Assembly: GCA_023702235.1 (NCBI GenBank)
Contig: JAMQCR010000001.1
Span: 124,001-188,000 of the forward strand
DNA: 64,000 nucleotides
Reading direction: 5' to 3'
Source of the DNA: Neobacillus pocheonensis
GTDB taxonomy: Bacteria > Bacillota > Bacilli > Bacillales > Cytobacillaceae
The notes beneath the pieces were generated by a model. The model was not told where the DNA came from, made no database searches, and saw only the letters and a list, made by a program, of their open reading frames with translations. How positions within the stretch are numbered: the first letter of the stretch is position 1; every line of letters starts with the position of its first letter. A program made the position numbers and the translations under genes. Below are positions 1-11,554 of this stretch, piece by piece.

Positions 1-379
1 AAATAACCCATTTGAAAAGAATCGATGTCGCGAGACTAATCCAAATAAGAAGGATGATAATCGCCGCAGTCCAATTTTTCCGCAGCCTTTTAGGGGCTTG
101 GCTTGCTGTCACCCGACATTCTTGCAATACAGGATTCGGTATTAGAGTGAACGCTCCTAAAATCACCAAGGGAAGCAGAATTACTTCGTCCAAATAACCT
201 AATACGGGAATCACATCTGGGATAAAATCAATCGGGCTTAATGCATAGGCAACTATTAATAGTGAAAATGCTTTAGCATACCATGGTGTTTTCGGATGAC
301 GGTATGCCAGATACAGAATATAGATATTCTGTTTTAGATCTTGGATGAATTCCTTCCATTTGTTTGGTTGCTTAACCAT
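1..379 (-). CDS. DUF1232 (YkvA-like) small membrane protein, 3' end off window
   Basis: Reading leftward from ATG at 379 the frame is open to base 2, about 126 residues, so the stop lies outside the window. A GAGAGGG-like ribosome site precedes the start. The hallmark is SPIDFIPDVIPVLGYLDEV at about residues 45-63, the conserved core of the DUF1232/YkvA family. A hydrophobic segment follows the core and another begins near residue 110. Members are small membrane proteins of unknown function. The gene is divergent from the downstream MFS gene. The family assignment is firm and the function is not known. Confidence 0.75.
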   Translation of the reverse strand, partial: MVKQPNKWKEFIQDLKQNIYILYLAYRHPKTPWYAKAFSLLIVAYALSPIDFIPDVIPVLGYLDEVILLPLVILGAFTLIPNPVLQECRVTASQAPKRLRKNWTAAIIILLIWISLATSILFKWVI

Positions 380-665
380 GTTGTTTCCATCCCTCTCAAA
401 TAAACGATCCTCGTTTTTAATCGGGCAGTCCATCTCCTTTCACATTATTTTGCTTCCCACACCATCATTTTAAACATCTTATGCGTATCCGCTATGATTT
501 GTGTTTTCTAAAGACTTGTGATGTTTCCTTTATAGGTAAACCGTAATGGCTATGAATAAATGATAGGATGATTTGGAACTCTTTTAAGTAGAGTAACAAT
601 AATCCACGATTTACCGATATCACCCCCTATTTATTAAAATTGCATGTAAGAAAAATAGAAAAGAA

Positions 666-1947
666 GTGATAAAATTGAAGTTTGTGTTTGGTAAGAAAGA
701 TGATGAAGAAGTCGGACAAATTCATCCGGCGGCCAGAAAACTAATGCTGGTCAATGCCATACGAAGTATTGGACAAGGCATGCTAGTTGTTGATTTGTCT
801 CTATACCTCGCTGCACTGGGTTGGAGCACGGCGGCGATTGGAAGTGTGCTTGCTGCCGGAGGTTTGCTCGGTGTAGGACTAGGCCCAGTCATAGGTATTT
901 ATAGCGATCGATTGGGGAGAAAACCCTTTATCCTTTTTTCTGAACTATTAACAGCCGGATGCGCGTTGATTGGGATATTATCTACAAATACTATTTTGTT
1001 ATTTATTGCAATCACACTCTCAGGTTTTGGGAAAGCAGACGCCGGTTCTCCCAGTCCGTGTGCCCCGGCGGAGCAGGCTTGGCTGGCGGCATTTATCCCA
1101 AAAATAGAGCGTGGAAGGGTATACAGTCTGAATAATGCTCTTAGCTTTTTCGGAATGGCGGCGGGTGCCGTGCTGGCGGGGATCATGGCTTATGGAATGA
1201 TTACCTTCAAGGAGTCTCTTCCTATCGCCCTATATTCTTCTTTATCTTCGTTTTATCGCTTGTGACCACGTCAATCATTTTGACCATTCGGGAAGGAAAA
1301 ATTGATAAACAACCAGGATCTATAAAAGAGGAGTCAGGGAATCAGGAAAAGAGAATCCTGCGTGAAGAAAATTCTGCGGTCTTAAAGCTGGCTGCGATTA
1401 ACATCCTTAACGGGATTGCCATTGGGCTTACGGGCCGATGATGTCTTATTGGTTTTCGGCTAAATTCGGGGTAAGCAGTATACAGATTGGAGGCACATTG
1501 GCTGTCACTTTTTTTGCCACTGGTGTTACCTCGATTTTTCAAGCAAGATTATCCCACAAACACGGGACAATAAGGTCCATTGTGCTGGTTCGTTTCATTG
1601 CAAGCCTACTTTTGATTTTGATGCCCTTACTATCATCCTATGCACTTGTTTCTGTCTTGTATATCATTCGAACAGCTTTAAACAGAGGTACACAAGGGGC
1701 ACAGCAAGCGTTGAGTGTGAGTTTGACTCGTGACATGCGCCGTGGTTTCGCATCAAGCATCAATATCTTTTCAATAAGGCTGCCCATATCGATTGGACCG
1801 TATTTCACCGGCTATCTTTTTGGATTGGGTTCACTGGCCCTACCTTTTTACATAGCTTCCGGTTTACAATTCAGTTTTGCTTATTTATATGGAAAAGTCT
1901 TCAGCAACTACGAAATTCGAATGAAATCCCATGCTTCATCGGGGTGA
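666..1947 (+). CDS. MFS transporter, broken by two frameshifts
   Basis: A major facilitator superfamily permease of about 425 residues, split over three frames. The first part (GTG at 666 to about 1225) carries transmembrane helices and the family loop motif in YSDRLGRKP, between helices 2 and 3. The frame then drops one base near 1225-1235, runs to about 1430, and drops another at 1434-1438, where adding one G restores a continuous membrane protein to the stop at 1947. The substrate cannot be told; the family includes many drug and sugar exporters. TTG at 675 is an alternative start. Both breaks are one-base losses, as in many other genes here, so the gene is probably intact in the organism. 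Confidence 0.7.
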
Positions 1948-2225
1948 TGTTGGGGTTTTAGGCTTGAGGAATTTTAAGCTATACCTTTTCAACAAAAAGA
2001 AGCCAGGTTCATGGATAAAATGAACCTGGCTCAGACACGACTAAGTTTTGTGTTATTGTAAAAAGTCAGACCCGGAACATAAATTATTAAAACAACTCTC
2101 AATGTCAGAAAAAGCTCTTTCCAGTTTTAAAAATCCCGATAATGATCCAGAATGTCTATGGAATTCTGCCCAGACAAAAGTGGCAGGTAAGATTTTCAGA
2201 AGGGGCTAAACCTATCAAATTTCTG
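1948..2225. other. Intergenic region with an unexplained palindrome
   Basis: No gene is supported here. A perfect 12-bp inverted repeat at 2001-2012 and 2020-2031 (AGCCAGGTTCAT, 7-nt loop) lies downstream of the MFS gene, but no T-run follows, so it is at best an atypical terminator. The rest is AT-rich and shows nothing recognisable. Confidence 0.5.
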
Positions 2226-2266
2226 AAAAAATAAAAATCCGCGGGAAAAATTTATCATTCCCGCGG
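2226..2266 (-). terminator. Terminator of the met operon
   Basis: On the minus strand, just after the metH stop, the stem CCGCGGGAA (2258-2266 paired with 2239-2247, 10-nt loop) is followed by an ATTTTTATTTTTT tract. It is a rho-independent terminator closing the metI-metC-yitJ-metH operon. Confidence 0.8.
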
Positions 2267-2279
2267 AAAATTTAATAGC

Positions 2280-5200
2280 TTACCTTAAAACATTAAAATA
2301 CCTAGCCTCTGGATGGGCAAATACAATTGCTGAAACGGATGCTTCTGGTTCCATCATACATCCTTCGGTTAATTCAATGCCGATTTCTTCAGGATGGATG
2401 AGCCCGAATAATTTCTTCTGATCCTCTAACTCAGGACAAGCAGGGTATCCAAACGAGAAGCGCTGTCCTTGGTAATGTGCTGCAAACCGGTCTTGCATCG
2501 TGAATTCAATTGGATCCGGGAATCCCCAACGATCGCGCATTTGTCGATGAATCAATTCAGCAAAGCCTTCTGCTGTTTCAAGTGCCAAGGCTTGAAGGGC
2601 ATGGCTTTCTAAAAAGCGTCCTTCACTTTTAAATTGGTCAGCTCTTACACGAATTCCTCTTCCTGCTGTTACCGTAAAGAAGCCAACATAGTCTTTCACA
2701 CCGCTGTCCACCGACTTAAGGAAATCTGCTAAACAAAGATGTGGAGCCGATTCCTGACGTGGGAAGTCAAACGTTTCAATGATCTGATCAGGATTTTCAG
2801 GATCAAAAATTATGACTTTGTTCCCGTCCGATTGAGCAGGGAAATATTGATAGACTGCAGCAGGTGTAATCCAATTATTTTGAACCGCATCTGCTAGTAA
2901 TTGATCGACCACTGTTTTTACTTTTACTGCTTTTTCATCCTTCTCAGCTAGTAATTTGGCGATTTTTCCTTTTACCCCAAGATGGTGGCCAATCAACATT
3001 TGCATATTAATATAGGGTTCAATATGAGAAAGCGAATAGGACCTCAATAAATGCCTCTTGGTATCCATTGGTGTAAATACCGGAACCTGCGTTGAAATCG
3101 CTGGCTTCGGTTTTACTGCAACGGAAACACTGGAAGGGCGCTCATACTCTCTAGGAATATCTAAAGAAGCTAATTTTTCATTTTTCTCAGCTACCAATTT
3201 CTGAACTTCATCCTCCGAATTCAGTTGGTTCGCAAGGGAAAGGCCTGTCATCGCATCCTTTGCATAAAGAACAAGTCCATCATACTCTTTGGAAATTTTT
3301 GTATCAGTGAATTTCCGGGAAAGAGCAGCACCGCCAACTAAAATCGGTAAAGAAATTCCAGCTTCCTTCATATCCTGTGCCGTTAGAACCATTTGCTGTG
3401 CTGACTTTACCAGCAATCCAGACAATCCAACCATATCGGGTTTTTCCTTGCGAATGGCTTGGACTAGTTCTGTTGGGGAAACCTTAATCCCCATGTCGAT
3501 AACATCATAGCCATTATTGCTTAAGATAATGTCCACAAGGTTTTTTCCAATATCATGAACATCGCCTTTAACTGTTGCTAAAATAATCTTTCCTTTTGAG
3601 GCTGAAACATCGCCTTTTTCCATATAAGGCTCTAAAAAGGAAACCGAAGCTTTCATGACTTCTGCACTTTGCAGCACTTCGGCAACGATAAGCTGATTGT
3701 CATTAAAAAGGCGGCCCACTTCTTTCATTCCATCCATTAATGGACCGTTGATGATATCAAGTGGGGCTGGGAAAGCTTCCAGTGCTAAGGCCAAATCGGT
3801 AAGCAATCCTTCTTTTGTTCCTTCGACAACATAATATGCAAGGCGCTCTTCCAAGCTCATATTCGGTACCGTTACTTTTGATTCTTTCTTCTTGCCTCGA
3901 TAAAATTCAGTGAATGTAGCCAATGTTTCATCGGTTGTTTTAAAAAGAAGTTCTTCCGCTGACGCTACTTCTTCTTTGGAAATCGAAGCGAATCGCTCTA
4001 GTTTCTCTGTATTCACAATCGCGTAATCGAGTCCGGCTTGGGTACAGTGATAAAGGAAAACAGAATTTAGCACTTCCCGGCCAACAGGAGGAAGCCCGAA
4101 CGACACGTTGCTGATTCCGAGAATGGTTTGTGTTTCTGGAAGCTGTTCTTTGATTAGGCGAATTCCTTCTACGGTCGCTTTTGCCGAGCCAATATATTGT
4201 GCATCACCAGTCCCAACTGGAAATACAAGCGGGTCAAAAATAAGATCCTGCGGTTTAAGCTTATATTTGTTCACTAACAGGTCGTGGGAACGTTTGGCAA
4301 TAGCAAGTTTGCGTTCCGCGGTAACACCCATGCCTTCCTCATCAATGGTTCCAACAACTACCGCACCACCGTAACGATGGATTAACGGTACAATTGCCTG
4401 GAATCGTTCTTCGCCGTCTTCAAGGTTGATGGAATTAATGATGGCTTTCCCTTGTGAAAACTTAAGCGCCTTTTCAATTACTTTTTCATCGGTTGAATCG
4501 ATGACAAGTGGCACTTTTACTTTTTTAACCACTTCTTTGATGAAATTTTCCATATCAACGATTTCTTCACGGTCTGGGTCAGCAAGGCAGATATCGATGA
4601 CATGGGCGCCGCCTTTTACCTGCGCTCTAGCCACTTCCGAAGCCTCTTCAAATTTCCCTTCGGTAATCAATCGTTTAAATTTCCGGGATCCAATTACATT
4701 TGTACGTTCTCCCACCATAATCGGGCGGAGGGTCGGATCGTCATAGATAAATGGTTCAATTCCTGAAACCATATGGTTAGATGCTGAATTGGTTTCCCGA
4801 GGTGGATAATTTTTCATCGCCTCGGCAATCGCTTGAATGTGCTCAGGTGTGGTTCCGCAACAGCCTCCGACAATGTTGAGCCAGCCATGTGCGGCAAAGT
4901 CAGAAAGCTTTTTCGCTAGAGTTTCCGGTGTTTCATGATAGTGTCCTTCTTCATCGGGAAGTCCGGCATTTGGGTAGCAGCTGACAGCTGTTGTGGCCAA
5001 ATTTGCCAAAGAGCGAATATGCTCCTGCATAAATTCCGGACCGGTTGCACAGTTCAAGCCAACCGCAACGGGATTCATATGCTCGATTGAAATATAGAAA
5101 GCTTCAATCGATTGTCCAGCAAGCGTCGTGCCCATTGGTTCAATCGTTCCCGACAACATTAGCGGCAGCGTTTTGCCTGTCTTCGAAAAAGCCTTTTGAA

Positions 5201-5726
5201 TGCCAACGAACCCAGCTTTTACATTCAACATATCCTGACTGGTTTCAAGCAATAACAAATCCACTCCACCGTCAATCAAGCCAATGGCTTGTTCTTCATA
5301 GGAAGCAGCGAGTTCATCAAACGTTGTCCCGCCGGTGACACTTAATGTTTTTGTTGTCGGTCCCATGGCACCAGCAACATAGCGGGCCAGCTATCCGTAG
5401 AAACTTTCTGGACCTCGCTGATTGCAAGCATCGCCGCAATTTTATTCATTTCGTATGCTTTGTATCCAAGTCCATATTCATCTAGGACAATGCTCGTTGC
5501 TCCAAAGGTATTGGTTTCAATAATATCTGCCCCTGCCACTAAATATTCCTTATGAATCGTGGATATGACAGAAGGCGCCGTTAAATTCAAGTTTTCGTTA
5601 CAGCCTTCATATTCCTCGCCGCCAAAGTCGGCTGCTGAGAGATTGCCGTTGAAGCATCGTTCCCATTGCTCCGTCCATCACGAGAATCCGTTTTTTTAGT
5701 TGTTCATTAAATGGTGTTTTCGGCAT
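2280..5726 (-). CDS. metH: Cobalamin-dependent methionine synthase MetH, frameshifted
   Basis: Transfers a methyl group from 5-methyltetrahydrofolate to homocysteine through cobalamin, the last step of methionine synthesis. All modules are visible in order: homocysteine methyltransferase (zinc cysteines in LNCATGP and [10 protein letters not shown]), pterin-binding domain (from IMVGERTNVIGS), B12-binding domain with the cobalt-ligand motif DVHDIGKN, and the C-terminal SAM-dependent reactivation domain. From ATG at 5726 the full length is about 1,149 residues, normal for MetH. The frame changes near 5645 and near 5390 split off the first part; all motifs survive. It is the last gene of a SAM-riboswitch operon, 57 bp after yitJ. 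Sequencing error is the likeliest cause of the breaks. Confidence 0.92.
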
Positions 5727-5783
5727 AGCTGTTCCCCCTAATTTGACTCGCACGCTGACGGGCATAAATGGCTAACTCTGCAG

Positions 5784-7566
5784 TTACTCATAGCGTAAAA
5801 ATGGTGTTATTAAATAAATTCCGTTAAATAGGTCAAGGGCTGTGTCTATTAATGATTTCGTAATTTCAATTCCCTCGCGGACGGCTTGCTCAGGCGGATT
5901 ATCATTCAATGCAGCCATCCGATCGCGAATCGAATCGGCAATTTTAATTCCTGGGACTTCGTTATGAAGAAACTCCGTATTTTTACTGCTTAACAATGGC
6001 ATTAGACCGATATAAATGGGTACATCAAGATGTTTCGTATTTTCATAGACTTCGATTAATTTTTCCTCGGAGAACACAGGTTGAGAGATAAAATAATCGG
6101 CCCGAAGTGAACTTTCTTTTCTAGCCTCTTCACGGCTTTTTCGAGTGATCTTACATTTGGATTAAAGGCAGCGGCGATGCTAAAGGCTGTCTTTTGTCCA
6201 AGATCTTTTCCTGAAAAAGATAAACCATTATTTAATTGCTTAATCATTTGAATTAATTCAAATGATGATACATCGTAAACCGAGGATGCTCCTGGGAAAT
6301 CTCCAACTCTAGCAGGATCACCTGTAATCGCAAGGACATCTTGCATACCCAGGGTGTGGAGACCCATTAAGTGCGATTGCAGGCCAATGATGTTTCGGTC
6401 CCGGCAGGCAATATGGATTAGTGGTCTCATCCCTAACTCTTGTTTGACCAAGTAACCCAATGATTCATTTGATATTCTTACAGAGGCAAGTGAATTATCG
6501 GCTAGGGTGATTGCATCAATTCCTGCTTCTTTTAAAGCTTTTGCACCTTCAAAAAACTTTGTTGTATCTAGTTTTCTAGGAGGATCTAATTCTACAATTA
6601 CAGACGGCTTTTCTTTTACCAGTTCATGAAGGGGAGAATCAGTCCTTTTAGCTGCAACAGACTCAACAATGACTTTCTTTGACTCTAATTTGACGATTTT
6701 TTCTGTAATTGGAACACTGTTTTTTAGCGCGGAAGCAAATGCTCGGATGTGTTCCGGCGTTGTCCCGCAGCAGCCACCGAGCAACCGAATGCCTTCAGCA
6801 CGAAAGGCCTGTGCTGATTTCTTAAAATAATCAGCGTCACCTTCATAGTGAAATTTACCATCTGTATAGGTTGGAAGACTGGCATTTGGGTACGCCGAAA
6901 GAAAAGCGTGTTTTGGCAATTCGATCTGTTCAAGCGTTAAGAGCATATGATGGGGGCAAGCCGGCAATTAAGGCCGACCACATCGGCACCAAGTCCTTCA
7001 AGGCGCTTTAAGGCATCATTTACAGGTGTTTGATTTTGCATAATTCCCGGTTCTTGCAGGGAAACCTGCGCAATAATTGGCAGCCTTGTTTCCTTCCTAG
7101 CAATCGTAAGGATGGTCTCTAGCTCTTCCAAGTCGTAGAAGGTTTCAAGTAGAATTCCATCCACACCTTCTAATAGAAGACAATAGAGTTGTTCCCGAAA
7201 GCTCCGTTTGATTTCTTCTATTGTAATCGAATTCGGCTTAATGCCGCGATTTCCGCCAATCGTTCCAAGAACATAAGCATTATTTCCGGCGGCATTTTTA
7301 GCATTGCGAACAGCGGCACTATTAATTTCTTTGACAGAGTCCTCTAAACCATACCTTAGCAGCTTCAGATAATTCGCCGCATAAGTGTTAGTTTGAATGA
7401 CATCTGCACCCGCCTCGATATAGGCTTTATGGATATGCTGTATTTGCTCAGGGTGGGAGAGATTTAATTCTTCAAAACAACAATCAGTTCCAAACGAGTA
7501 GAGAAGTGTTCCCATTGCGCCATCAGCAATTAAAATCTGATTTTGTAATTTTTCTAAAAAGCTCAT
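5784..7566 (-). CDS. yitJ: Bifunctional homocysteine methyltransferase / methylenetetrahydrofolate reductase, frameshifted
   Basis: The N-terminal half is a homocysteine S-methyltransferase domain (ADGAMGTLL near residue 14, zinc cysteines in GLNC and [10 protein letters not shown]). The C-terminal half is a 5,10-methylenetetrahydrofolate reductase ([21 protein letters not shown]), which makes the methyl donor for MetH next door. This is the fusion found in Bacillus YitJ, about 600 residues. The start ATG overlaps the metC stop by 4 bases (ATGA), so the two are translationally coupled. One-base losses near 6950 and 6110 break the frame. The first is cured by one G in GGC, giving GLNCRLGPHHM. 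The family call is very secure. Confidence 0.9.
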
Positions 7567-8745
7567 GATGATTCCCCTTGCTGTAAAACCAATTCTTTAT
7601 GGTGAATCGTCTGTAACGCTTCGGAAAAATCTTTAATAAGATCATCCGAGTTCTCTAGGCCAACAGATAAGCGAATCAGACTATTCGTAATACCGCGTTT
7701 TTCTCTTTCCTCTTGAGGCATTGCCGCATGAGACATTTTCGCAGGATAGGATAAAATCGACTCAACCGCCCCAAGGCTTACCGCAAAAACAGGAATTTTT
7801 ACATTCGATACAAAGGATCTTAGTGCATCCTCATCAGCTAGTTCAAATGATAAAACCGCTCCAGGACCAGCTGCTTGGTTTTTTGAAAGTTGATGCTGCG
7901 GGTGATGTTCCCGGATAATGTACTTTTTCAACAAGCGGATGTGCTTCTAAAAACGCTGCTAGTTTAATCGCTGACTTTTGTGATTGTTCTAATCTGACGT
8001 GAAGCGTCTTTATTCCTCTTAGAACGAGCCAAGCATCTTGAACGCCGAGGATTGCGCCGAAACCATTTTGCAAAAAGCCTAATCTTTTAGCCAACTCTTC
8101 ATCCTTTACGACGGCAAGTCCTGCAACCACATCACTATGACCCGATAAAAATTTAGTGGCACTATGGAGCACAACATCGGCGCCGAGCTCCAATGGTTTC
8201 TGCAAGGAAGGGGTAAGAAAGGTATTGTCGACAAAAGTTAATGCTGCAATTTCCTTCGCTATCTCACTAATTGCTTTGATATCCGTTACTTTCATTAAAG
8301 GGTTGGATGGAGTTTCAACATAAAATGCTTTTGTATTAGGCTGAATCGCTTGTTTCACTTCATCTAAATCTGTCATATCGACAAAGGTGTGTTCAATTCC
8401 CAATCTGCTTAGTACTTGTGTGACCATCCGAAACGTACCGCCATACACATCTTCAGTAATCACGATATGATCACCTGAAGAAAGGAGGAGGAAGGCAGTG
8501 GAAATTGCCGCCATTCCTGATGAAAATGCAAAGCCTTTAGTACCTCCTTCTAACTCAGCAATCACATCTTCCAGTGCTTCTCTTGTTGGATTTAAACTGC
8601 GGCCATAATCATATTTACCAAACTGATCGAAGTCAGTTTGGTGGAAGGTGGATGCATGTTGGATCGGTACACTAACAGCACCAGTAATGGGATCAACCTT
8701 GTGCTGATTATGAAGGAGCCTGGTTTCAAATGTATAGTCTTCCAT
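7563..8745 (-). CDS. metC: Cystathionine beta-lyase MetC, frameshifted
   Basis: A PLP enzyme of the Cys/Met metabolism family that cleaves cystathionine to homocysteine. The N-terminal fragment (8745 to about 7920) has SSGMAAIST and the PLP-binding lysine in [11 protein letters not shown]. The C-terminal fragment continues from about 7925 with [10 protein letters not shown] and the family ending around RLSVGLE. The shift is by +1 or -2, unlike the usual one-base loss here. The start codon shares one base with the metI stop (TAATG). MetC versus the closely related MetI or cystathionine gamma-lyase is inferred from position as second gene of a metI-metC pair, as in Bacillus subtilis. Confidence 0.85.
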
Positions 8746-9857
8746 TATGCAATCACTCCTTCTTTAATATTGGCAAAAGCTTGTTCAAGATCCTGTTTTA
8801 TATCCTGTGCATCTTCAATTCCAACGGAGAAACGTAATAAACGATTACAAACACCCTGTTGAATCCGAATCTCTTCAGGAATATCAGCATGGGTTTGTGT
8901 TGCAGGATAGGTAATGAAACTTTCTGTACCACCAAGACTTTCGGCAAAAGAAATGAGAGATAAACCTTGTAGGAATGGATTCACCCAAGACTCATCTTTG
9001 ATACGAAAAGAAACCATTCCGCCTCTTCCAGGATAAAGTACATCGGTTACCCCTTCATGATTGGAAAGATATTCAACGATTTCCTTCGCATTTTTCTCAT
9101 GTCTTTCCATTCTGAGGCCTAATGTTTTCATTCCGCGCATCACAAGCCAAGAATCAAAAGGTCCAAGCACACCGCCAGCCCCATTATGGTAAAGAGCCAG
9201 GTCTTGACAAATTTTTTCACCCTTAGCAACAATCAGACCAGCAAGTACATCATTATGTCCTCCTAAGTATTTAGTCGCACTATGGATGACGATATCGGCA
9301 CCAAGCTTAATTGGCTGCTGCAGTAGTGGGGTATAGAAAGTATTATCAACAATCAGTAAGATTCCGTGTTTTTTCGCGATTTCTGAAATAGCGGCAATAT
9401 CCGATTCTTGCATAAGGGGATTGGTCGGAGTTTCAAGAAAGATGGCCTTTGTTTGAGGAGTAATCTTACTTTCAACCTCTTCCGGACAACATGTATTGAC
9501 ATACTGGGTCTTCAATCCCCATTTTTTATAGCCTTGTTCCAATAAACGGTATGTACCGCCATATAAATCTTCACTTACTAACCATTCATCTCCAGATTGG
9601 AATAGTGAAAGAATCGTAAAGATGGCTGCCATACCTGAACTACAGGCATAACCTTGGTCCCCATATTCCAAATCGGCAATTGCTTTTTCAAGAAGCTGAC
9701 GAGTCGGGTTTCCTGTACGGCTATAGTCAAAGCCTGTTGACTGTCCGATTCCCTCGTGGCGGTAAGCTGTTGAAAAATAAACAGGTGGATTCACCGTCCC
9801 TGTTGCCGTTTCACTGCGATTTCCAATTTGAGCAAGCTTCGTTTCGATCTTATACAT
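8745..9857 (-). CDS. metI: Cystathionine gamma-synthase / O-acetylhomoserine thiolyase MetI
   Basis: A PLP enzyme that condenses an activated homoserine with cysteine or sulfide, entering the methionine pathway. It is intact at 370 residues. Key features are the cofactor-binding ACSSGMAA, DNTFYTP, the PLP lysine in SATKYLGGHND, and the family C-terminus RFSVGIED. I chose ATG at 9857 because GGGAGTGG lies 5-12 bases upstream; an in-frame ATG at 9872 sits on that ribosome site. It is the first gene after the SAM riboswitch and overlaps metC by one base. It is a paralogue of the adjacent metC product, the usual Bacillus metIC arrangement. Confidence 0.9.
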   Translation of the reverse strand: MYKIETKLAQIGNRSETATGTVNPPVYFSTAYRHEGIGQSTGFDYSRTGNPTRQLLEKAIADLEYGDQGYACSSGMAAIFTILSLFQSGDEWLVSEDLYGGTYRLLEQGYKKWGLKTQYVNTCCPEEVESKITPQTKAIFLETPTNPLMQESDIAAISEIAKKHGILLIVDNTFYTPLLQQPIKLGADIVIHSATKYLGGHNDVLAGLIVAKGEKICQDLALYHNGAGGVLGPFDSWLVMRGMKTLGLRMERHEKNAKEIVEYLSNHEGVTDVLYPGRGGMVSFRIKDESWVNPFLQGLSLISFAESLGGTESFITYPATQTHADIPEEIRIQQGVCNRLLRFSVGIEDAQDIKQDLEQAFANIKEGVIA

Positions 9858-9883
9858 TTCATCCACTCCCATTTTTTTATAAT

Positions 9884-10053
9884 AAAAAAAGCCTTCTTAT
9901 AAGAAGAAGACTTTGTCTGTACGGACCGTTCAGTCATTCTTCTTATCTCGCAAATTAATCACTAATTTGCAGGACTTAGCACCTTTTCAATGAAAAAACC
10001 ATTGATGGTTGCTGAGGTGTCTTCGGGCCATTCCCTCAACCTCTCTTGATAAG
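9884..10053 (-). ncRNA. SAM-I (S-box) riboswitch
   Basis: On the minus strand the leader of metI starts with CTTATCAAGAGAGG, followed by GAGGGA, GGCCC, GCAACC and AGGTGCTAA, the conserved blocks of the S-box aptamer in correct order. It ends in a terminator hairpin (CTTCTTATAAGAAG core) with seven T residues at 9884-9890. When SAM binds, transcription of the metI-metC-yitJ-metH operon should stop before metI. Confidence 0.93.
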
Positions 10054-10135
10054 AAAATTAATATTTAGATTATTTATAAAATTTACTACAAGCACTAGTA
10101 GATGTCAATTGTTTTTTGTAAAATGATTGAATATT

Positions 10136-10164
10136 AAAAAAGCTGACCTTTTTGAGTCAGCTTT
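10136..10164 (-). terminator. Terminator of the NCS2 permease gene
   Basis: The 9-bp stem AAAGCTGAC/GTCAGCTTT (10156-10164 with 10139-10147) is followed by T residues on the minus strand, 8 bases after the permease stop codon. Confidence 0.8.
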
Positions 10165-10171
10165 GAAGGTG

Positions 10172-11476
10172 CTAATGTGTAGGTTCGGATATTTCCTCAA
10201 ATGCCTCCCACTTGACGCTCATCTCCAAGATAATAGCCAGAATCAATCCCATGATTAACCCATTGCTAATCAAAGGCTGGATAAGCATCGGAAAGCTTGA
10301 AAAGACCACGGGAGAGAGATTCATAATGGATACCCCAAGCAAAAGGGGCATGGCAAAGCGAAAGATTGTTTTGGAATTAAATTGTTGTGACTTCATACTT
10401 TTCATAGCTGTCCCAAACAATTGCATGTAGGCGACAAAAAGGACAGCATTTCCAACTGTGACAGGAAGGGTAGTGAAAAATGACACTAATGGACCGACTA
10501 ATCCCATTACCGCAAACAATAGACCACCGATGATAAGTGGTTTCCTGTCAAGAATTCTCGTGCTTTCTAGTAATCCAAGCGAAGAGGCATACGGACAATT
10601 CGGCACTAACCCGAAAACGGTAGATACCATCGATAATAAACCAGTTATGATAAAGGAACTTCTATTATTCTTAGATGAAATCGAATAGCCATATAGACCT
10701 TCGGCAGCCTTAATCGATGATATATTATTGGTTAGGTTCAGCAATCCCGTGATAAACGCGGTTAAAACGATGCCAATTTCGAAATTTGGTTTACCCCATG
10801 GGAATAAGGTAAACTTTAATCCTCCTCCAAGTGCAGCCTGCTGGCTAGTTCCAAAAATCAATGAATAAATAACCCAGCCAACAATAATTCCAATTAGGAC
10901 AGCAAAATTGCTGATCATGCCTTTTCCTTTAATGCTAATTACACTTGTGATGATAACTAACGCGAGTGAAAAAAGGCTAACCGGTAAATCCAAAGAACCG
11001 CCAGAAGTAAATTTCAGCATTCCTTTAAAGAAAATAAGGATAAGTTCAATGGAAAGAAGGAATAAGTATATCGACATAACCATCGGTGTGAATAGTTTTT
11101 GAAGTAGTGGAATGAGGTTTAACCAGCCAATTAAGACGGAAACCACCCCTGCTAAGATAATCCCTGTTGCTAGAGCCCCTCCCATTCTCGTATAGGTCAT
11201 CCCAGAAGCAGCAGCTTCTGAGCATAGGCTTAAGATTAAGCCCCACCAAAGCCCCGAGTGTCCTTCCATTAGCGAAAAGCGGTGACCGATCATCCCTTGA
11301 AGTGCACAAGCGATTCCTATGAAAATAAAAGAAGTCCGTAAGGTTACAGCAATAACTGCAGCTGACAAGTGAAATGCTGCTCCGACAGAAAGTGGAACAA
11401 CCAGTGTATTGGCAAAAATAAAAAATAGCCATTGTAAGGAAGCAAAAATGGTCGTTGAAGTACTTAATTTTGACAT
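10172..11476 (-). CDS. NCS2-family nucleobase permease (uracil/purine type)
   Basis: A 434-residue polytopic membrane protein with about a dozen hydrophobic segments. Its layout matches nucleobase:cation symporter-2 carriers, which bring uracil, xanthine or other purines into the cell with protons. The family-like stretch VFGLVPNCPYASSLG in the second half corresponds to the conserved region around the substrate site of helix 10. It stands alone between a terminator and a short promoter region, with no purine riboswitch in the 80-bp leader. It resembles the uncharacterised YwdJ branch more than PyrP or PbuX, so I leave the substrate open. Confidence 0.75.
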   Translation of the reverse strand: MSKLSTSTTIFASLQWLFFIFANTLVVPLSVGAAFHLSAAVIAVTLRTSFIFIGIACALQGMIGHRFSLMEGHSGLWWGLILSLCSEAAASGMTYTRMGGALATGIILAGVVSVLIGWLNLIPLLQKLFTPMVMSIYLFLLSIELILIFFKGMLKFTSGGSLDLPVSLFSLALVIITSVISIKGKGMISNFAVLIGIIVGWVIYSLIFGTSQQAALGGGLKFTLFPWGKPNFEIGIVLTAFITGLLNLTNNISSIKAAEGLYGYSISSKNNRSSFIITGLLSMVSTVFGLVPNCPYASSLGLLESTRILDRKPLIIGGLLFAVMGLVGPLVSFFTTLPVTVGNAVLFVAYMQLFGTAMKSMKSQQFNSKTIFRFAMPLLLGVSIMNLSPVVFSSFPMLIQPLISNGLIMGLILAIILEMSVKWEAFEEISEPTH

Positions 11477-11554
11477 AAAACGTATCCTTTCTTTAGAACG
11501 ATAAAAAATTCCCCAAAGTATAACTTTACTTGAAAGATCTAGAAAAATGAAGGA

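Noticed and set aside
2102-2209. 35-codon frame starting MSEKALSS in the gap before metH
   Set aside because: No ribosome site, no recognisable similarity, and short enough to arise by chance.
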